DNA of 64,000 bases from Sphaerisporangium sp040685555 (GTDB lineage Bacteria; Actinomycetota; Actinomycetes; Streptosporangiales; Streptosporangiaceae): contig NZ_JBFBIK010000003.1 in NCBI RefSeq assembly GCF_040685555.1, positions 62,001 through 126,000 on the forward strand. Reading direction: 5' to 3'. The position numbers and the translations under genes were made by a program. The notes below the pieces were generated by a model. That model did no database searches and was not told the origin of the DNA. It saw only the letters and a program-made list of their open reading frames with translations. Shown one piece after another: positions 61,002-64,000 of this stretch; the stretch's first letter is position 1; every line of letters starts with the position of its first letter.

Positions 61002-61451
61002 GGGGTCCACGGCTTCGAGGCCCGTGACGAGCGTCGCACCCGGTCGCCGCGAGGGCCACTGCCAGGCCGCCCACACTGTCTTGCCGGTTCCGTCTGACGC
61101 GTGAACGACGCCCCACCGGTCCGCGAGCATCTCGACGATCGTGAGGCCCCGGCCGTGGACGGCGTCCAGACTGAGGCGGAGCCGCCGGGGATCTTGGGGG
61201 CCGTGGTCGGTGACCCGCACGCAGATGCCTTCCGCCGTCGCCCAGAGCGAGAGCCTCACCGGCGGCTCGCCGTACACGACCGCGTTCCCGAGCAGCTCGC
61301 TCACCACCAGAACCAGGTCGTCGGTGAGTTCCCGGGGCACACCCCAACCGCGACACGTGTCCCGCACCATGCTCCGGGCCTTGCCCACGACCGCCGGTTC
61401 ACAGGGCAGATCCCAGCACACGGTACGAGGACCATTCGGAGTGTCGATCAC
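60729..61451 (-). CDS. RsbW-like ATP-binding protein (anti-sigma kinase family)
   Basis: 240 residues from GTG 61451 (AAGGAG five bases upstream). Residues ~10-140 form a HATPase_c_2 domain: DDLVLVVSELLGNAVVYG with intact N-box, VRVTDHGPQDPRRL, HGRGLTIVEMLADRWGVV and GTGKTVWAAWQW. Such small ATPases abound in actinomycetes and often sit beside XRE-DUF397 pairs, as here. The domain ends near 61030, yet the frame stays open for a further ~100 codons across the 3' end of the VOC gene (273-bp antisense overlap). The tail lacks family similarity, so the true stop may have been lost. Confidence 0.75.
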   Translation of the reverse strand: MIDTPNGPRTVCWDLPCEPAVVGKARSMVRDTCRGWGVPRELTDDLVLVVSELLGNAVVYGEPPVRLSLWATAEGICVRVTDHGPQDPRRLRLSLDAVHGRGLTIVEMLADRWGVVHASDGTGKTVWAAWQWPSRRPGATLVTGLEAVDPSAGVDAGGGHDLHDVAVWVVEVDRASAAGGVDLPEALGLVGLGVVVEAGFLDPVEDLVELGLADLERVVVRGDIRNASGGEVDVREVQCQ

Positions 61452-61585
61452 TGAAACTCCTTGTCGAAGACGGGGGGACGAGTTCTGCTCGATCTGGTCA
61501 AGGTGTGCGGCGGCGGCTCGCTGGGCGACTTCCCGTTGCCGGGGAACCACCGCAGCGGTAACCGCTCCCTTGCGATGCCGTCCGG

Positions 61586-61969
61586 TCACGCCGCCCTCCG
61601 GCTCTGGGCCTCGTACGGGTACGGCTCGCGCCTGCCCGGCAAGCAACGGACGTCTGGGGGACGGCCCTCCCGGTACGGCGGAGCGGATCCGGCAGCCGGC
61701 GACGCGATGAACTGAGCGCGCTGCCTGGCATCCGGGACCGAGACCTGCGACATCGCACTCAGCGGACGTACGGGAGCCGACGCGGGAGCGCGGCCCGAGA
61801 GTCCCAGGCGCCACCACTCGGCCAGCCGTGCCCGGAACTGGCGATCGGTCGGTGCCTCATAGGCGTGCCGCCCCCGGTGGGGAAGGCAACGGTCATCGTG
61901 GGCGTACGGCGAATCACCGCACCACCGGCACCCCATAGGCGCAGGCGGCTTCTCGGCCTTGTAGCGCAT
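61586..61969 (-). CDS. Small zinc-motif protein of XRE-DUF397 neighbourhoods
   Basis: About 127 residues (ATG 61969; GTG 62005 and ATG 61936 are alternatives, none with a strong ribosome-binding site). MGCRWCGDSPYAHDDRC and HRGRHAYEAPTDRQFRARL provide a CxxC...HxxxxC pattern suited to zinc. The remainder is Pro/Arg-rich and perhaps disordered. Same strand as the RsbW-like ATPase, 135 bp upstream of it. Function unknown. Confidence 0.5.
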   Translation of the reverse strand: MRYKAEKPPAPMGCRWCGDSPYAHDDRCLPHRGRHAYEAPTDRQFRARLAEWWRLGLSGRAPASAPVRPLSAMSQVSVPDARQRAQFIASPAAGSAPPYREGRPPDVRCLPGRREPYPYEAQSRRAA

Positions 61970-62005
61970 CCGGATGACACGGATAATCCCTGTAAAGTTG
62001 ACCAC

Positions 62006-62332
62006 GGGATCGGACCTCCAGCGTCCGTTTCAAGGAGGCCGTCCGGTGTTCGCGCACTGTGACGGCCTCCGCAGTTAGTAAGCGGATAGTTTTCAGCTCA
62101 TTGCAGCCATAACTGCTGCCATTTCCCCCAAATGGGGTTAATTCACACAATATCAACATCACTCGGGAGTTGATCATGCTTCCCAGAGTGATGCGCCGAC
62201 GCGCAGGCCGATTGCCCATTAGCATGTTGACAGCGAGACTCGAAACTCGCAATAGACAAATCCTAATATGCAAAATGTCCGATTAAACGACTAACGCACA
62301 AATGTGGTTATTTTGTGCCAGGGAGATAGGGC
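62006..62332. other. 327-bp AT-rich divergent intergenic region
   Basis: Markedly AT-richer than the rest of the window (stretches such as CCTAATATGCAAAATG), with no coding potential. Holds a CCCCAAATGGGG dyad near 62133 and the GCACAAA/TTTGTGC repeat at 62296-62318. Probably carries promoters for both flanking operons. Confidence 0.6.
62296..62318. promoter_or_regulatory. Inverted repeat before the XRE gene
   Basis: GCACAAA (62296-62302) and TTTGTGC (62312-62318), 9-bp spacer, ending just ahead of the GGGAGATAGGG ribosome-binding region. Suited to autoregulation by the XRE protein, either as an operator or as a translation-blocking hairpin. Confidence 0.5.
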
Positions 62333-63181
62333 ATGACAGGAAGTCCGACAGTGAAGCGGCGACGGCTGTCACAAGAACTGCGCCGGCTCCGCCTTCTCGC
62401 TGGATTCACGGTGACCGAGGCGGCGAAGCTACTTGAGTGGGACGCCTCCAAGGTAACCAGAATGGAGCGCGGCCAATGGAAGCTCCCAAGCGTCCACGAT
62501 ATCCGTCTACTTCTCGATCTATACGGAGTCACCGAGGAGAGCCGACGCGAGGTGATGGTCACGCTGGCCAGAGAGGCGCGTCAACGTGGCTGGTGGGAGA
62601 AATACCAAGATGTATTTCGTAGTAGCCTGCCTGACTTCGAAGCCGGCGCCAGCGCCATCCGCACCTGGGAGATAGTACTCATCCCTGGGTTGCTCCAGAC
62701 AGAGAAGTACGCAAAGGCCGTTTGGCAAGCCGGACAAGTTCTCGATTCCGAACTTATCGAGCGTCATGTCGCAGCACGCCTCGCCCGCCAGAAGATCCTC
62801 ACCCGCGAGAACCCGCCGTCTCTGCTGGCCCTCATCGATGAGGCGGCGTTACGGAAACAGATTGGTGGTGCAGAGGTGATGCATGCACAGCTTCAGCGAC
62901 TCATCGAGTTGGCGGCCAAGCCCAATATCACCATCCAGATAGTTCCTGACGCCGCTGGTGCTCACCCTGCACTGGAAGGCGCCTTCGTCATCCTGGACTT
63001 CCCGGAGGACCCGAGTCTCGTCTACACAGTGACTACTACCGACAGTCTTTGGCTGGAGAAGCCGGATGAATACCAGCGCTATAGCTTTATTTTCAGCCAT
63101 GTGATGACATCGGCTCTATCACCCGATGAGTCGGTGCGGTACATGACAGCACTGGCAGACCAACTCAAGGACAGTTGCTGA
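62333..63181 (+). CDS. XRE regulator with DUF5753 domain (WhiJ/BldB-partner type)
   Basis: 282 residues. N-terminal helix-turn-helix at ~10-65 (LSQELRRLRLLAGFTVTEAAKLLEWDASKVTRMERG split over two helices), then the DUF5753 ligand-binding-like domain (EIVLIPGLLQTEKYAKAV, PNITIQIVPDAAGAHPALEGAFVILDF). This is the actinomycete-specific WhiJ family, which works with DUF397 proteins and small ATPases in development and antibiotic control. Codon use is visibly less GC-biased than elsewhere in the window, suggesting transfer. It overlaps the DUF397 gene by one base (TGATG). Confidence 0.9.
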   Translation: MTGSPTVKRRRLSQELRRLRLLAGFTVTEAAKLLEWDASKVTRMERGQWKLPSVHDIRLLLDLYGVTEESRREVMVTLAREARQRGWWEKYQDVFRSSLPDFEAGASAIRTWEIVLIPGLLQTEKYAKAVWQAGQVLDSELIERHVAARLARQKILTRENPPSLLALIDEAALRKQIGGAEVMHAQLQRLIELAAKPNITIQIVPDAAGAHPALEGAFVILDFPEDPSLVYTVTTTDSLWLEKPDEYQRYSFIFSHVMTSALSPDESVRYMTALADQLKDSC

Positions 63182-63384
63182 TGGATCACAGTACGAGCAC
63201 CCTCGGCTGGTACAAGAGCAGTCGAAGCGGGGCCAACAACGACAACTGTGTCGAAGTAGCGAACCTGCCCGGCGGGGGACGGGCCGTACGTGACAGCAAG
63301 GATCCGGGTGGCCTGATCCTTACCTTCGGGTCCGTTGAGTGGCAGACCTTCGTTCACGGCGTGAAGGCCGGCGAGCTGGGCTGA
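63181..63384 (+). CDS. DUF397 protein
   Basis: 67 residues: LGWYKSSRSGANNDNCVEVA, then GRAVRDSKDPGGLILTF and EWQTFVHGVKAGE, the complete DUF397 signature. Members (for example S. coelicolor SCO4542-like proteins and BldB relatives) pair with the upstream XRE-DUF5753 protein, with which they probably form a complex. Translationally coupled through the TGATG overlap. Confidence 0.93.
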   Translation: MDHSTSTLGWYKSSRSGANNDNCVEVANLPGGGRAVRDSKDPGGLILTFGSVEWQTFVHGVKAGELG

Positions 63385-63387
63385 TTG

Positions 63388-64000
63388 TCAGGCTTCGCTC
63401 GTTGCCAGTGCCGTGCCCAGCGGTGTGCGCTCGTACAGCACCTGGTGGCCACGGCGGCGGGACGCCAGCAGCCCCGCGTGGCGCAGGACGGTCAGGTGTT
63501 CCGACACCGACGACGGCGCGAGGCCGTGCCGGTGTGCGAGAGCCGTGGTGGACGCGGGCTCGTCGAGGCCGCTCAGGATCGCGGCCCGGTTCGCGCCCAG
63601 CAGCCGTACGAGCGCGCCCGGCGCCTCGGGAACGGGACGCTGCCACAGGGCGCCCATGCCGCGTGCCGGATAGATCACCGTGGGCTGCCAGCGCGGGGCG
63701 AAACCGCTCACGACATCGGGCCACACGAAGATGCTCGGCATCAGCAGCACGCCCCGGCCGCCGAGATCCCACACGCCCAGGGACGCGGCCGGACTGCTGA
63801 TCGCGAGCGTGCCGCCGGACCAGCGCAGCCCGGGGTGCAGGTCGGCGAACAGGCCCTCCAGCCCGCCGTCCGCCAACTGCCGCGACCGGTAGGCGATGTC
63901 GGCCTCCAGCAGGGAACGCAGGCGCGGCCACTCCGCGGCGATCAGCGCGTGCCAGGCACGTTCCGTCAGATCGGCGAGCCTCTGCACGGCACGCTCGGGG
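63388..64000 (-). CDS. ArsR/DUF5937-type winged-helix regulator, 5' end outside window
   Basis: The frame remains open to base 64000, reading PERAVQRLADLTERAWHAL upstream of the first in-window start, so the N-terminus is cut off. About 203 residues visible. The N-terminal part (LRSLLEADIAYRSRQLADGG, LHPGLRW, LLMPSIFVWPDV) is the DUF5937-type sensor half; the C-terminal ~80 residues are an ArsR winged helix (STTALAHRHGLAPSSVSEHLTVLRHAGLLASRR) with no metal-binding Cys. The 3' end is 4 bp from the DUF397 stop, convergent. Confidence 0.85.
   Translation of the reverse strand, partial: PERAVQRLADLTERAWHALIAAEWPRLRSLLEADIAYRSRQLADGGLEGLFADLHPGLRWSGGTLAISSPAASLGVWDLGGRGVLLMPSIFVWPDVVSGFAPRWQPTVIYPARGMGALWQRPVPEAPGALVRLLGANRAAILSGLDEPASTTALAHRHGLAPSSVSEHLTVLRHAGLLASRRRGHQVLYERTPLGTALATSEA

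Noticed and set aside
1..64000. tRNA/rRNA genes, insertion sequences, prophage or integrase
   Set aside because: I scanned the gaps and reading frames and saw no cloverleaf-like segments, no rRNA stretches and no transposase or integrase motifs; an Infernal/tRNAscan run would be needed to exclude small RNAs.

Overview
The window reads as a chromosomal segment of a high-GC, mycelial actinomycete. GTG starts, dense third-position GC, an osaC/osaAB-type osmoregulatory locus, a WhiJ/AbaA-type XRE-DUF397 module, a secreted chitinase with chitin-binding modules and many SpoIIE/RsbW-like proteins all point that way. A member of the Streptosporangiales (Nonomuraea/Microbispora-like) is my guess; the genus cannot be fixed from the sequence. 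I see no rRNA, tRNA, CRISPR array, transposase or integrase.

Layout. 1-1.1 kb: a membrane protein running off the left edge, divergent from a PadR regulator. 1.1-7.2 kb: fatty-acid beta-oxidation pair fadA-fadB, an RlmA-type rRNA methyltransferase and an S9 peptidase. 7.2-13.7 kb: a divergent osaC-like / osaA-osaB signalling locus. 13.7-17.2 kb: a Rel-like protein with intact hydrolase but eroded synthetase, then a NYN nuclease with a long Ser-His-Gly tail. 17.4-20.4 kb: pyrE, a small membrane protein, DedA and fba. 20.6-28.0 kb: cell-surface glycan cluster A (Asn-synthase-like enzyme, membrane-tethered methyltransferase, two GT2 glycosyltransferases, polysaccharide deacetylase). 28.1-33.2 kb: DUF3151, purA, GDPD, and an unknown protein translationally overlapped with an XRE-ImmA/IrrE metalloprotease. 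33.2-35.0 kb: TPP riboswitch-tenA, then a deletion scar joining remnants of tetR and a divergent alcohol dehydrogenase. 35.1-43.2 kb: hsp20-merR, corA, purD, a membrane protein, a MurA homologue and an unusual regulator.

43.2-45.6 kb: a cluster of DnaA boxes in front of an EamA transporter gene, convergent with a HisC/Pat aminotransferase. 45.6-55.8 kb: NrtR-like regulator and glycan cluster B (DUF4434, two GT4, UDP-HexNAc dehydrogenase, WecB epimerase, and a CgeB-like/GT2 fusion). WecB plus the dehydrogenase should supply UDP-ManNAcA, suggesting an acidic, teichuronic-type wall polymer. Clusters A and B share a related C-terminal GT2 module on different N-terminal halves. 56.0-61.5 kb: an ATPase gene broken by an in-frame UAA, a GH19 chitinase with a strong terminator, an MFS exporter, a VOC protein and an anti-sigma-like ATPase. 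61.6-63.4 kb: an AT-richer accessory module (zinc-motif protein, XRE-DUF5753, DUF397). The right edge cuts an ArsR-type regulator.

The least expected items are the extra-origin DnaA-box cluster, the two-locus glycan system with shared GT2 modules, the osaC homologue with a degenerate ATPase domain, the Rel-like protein, and several gene scars.
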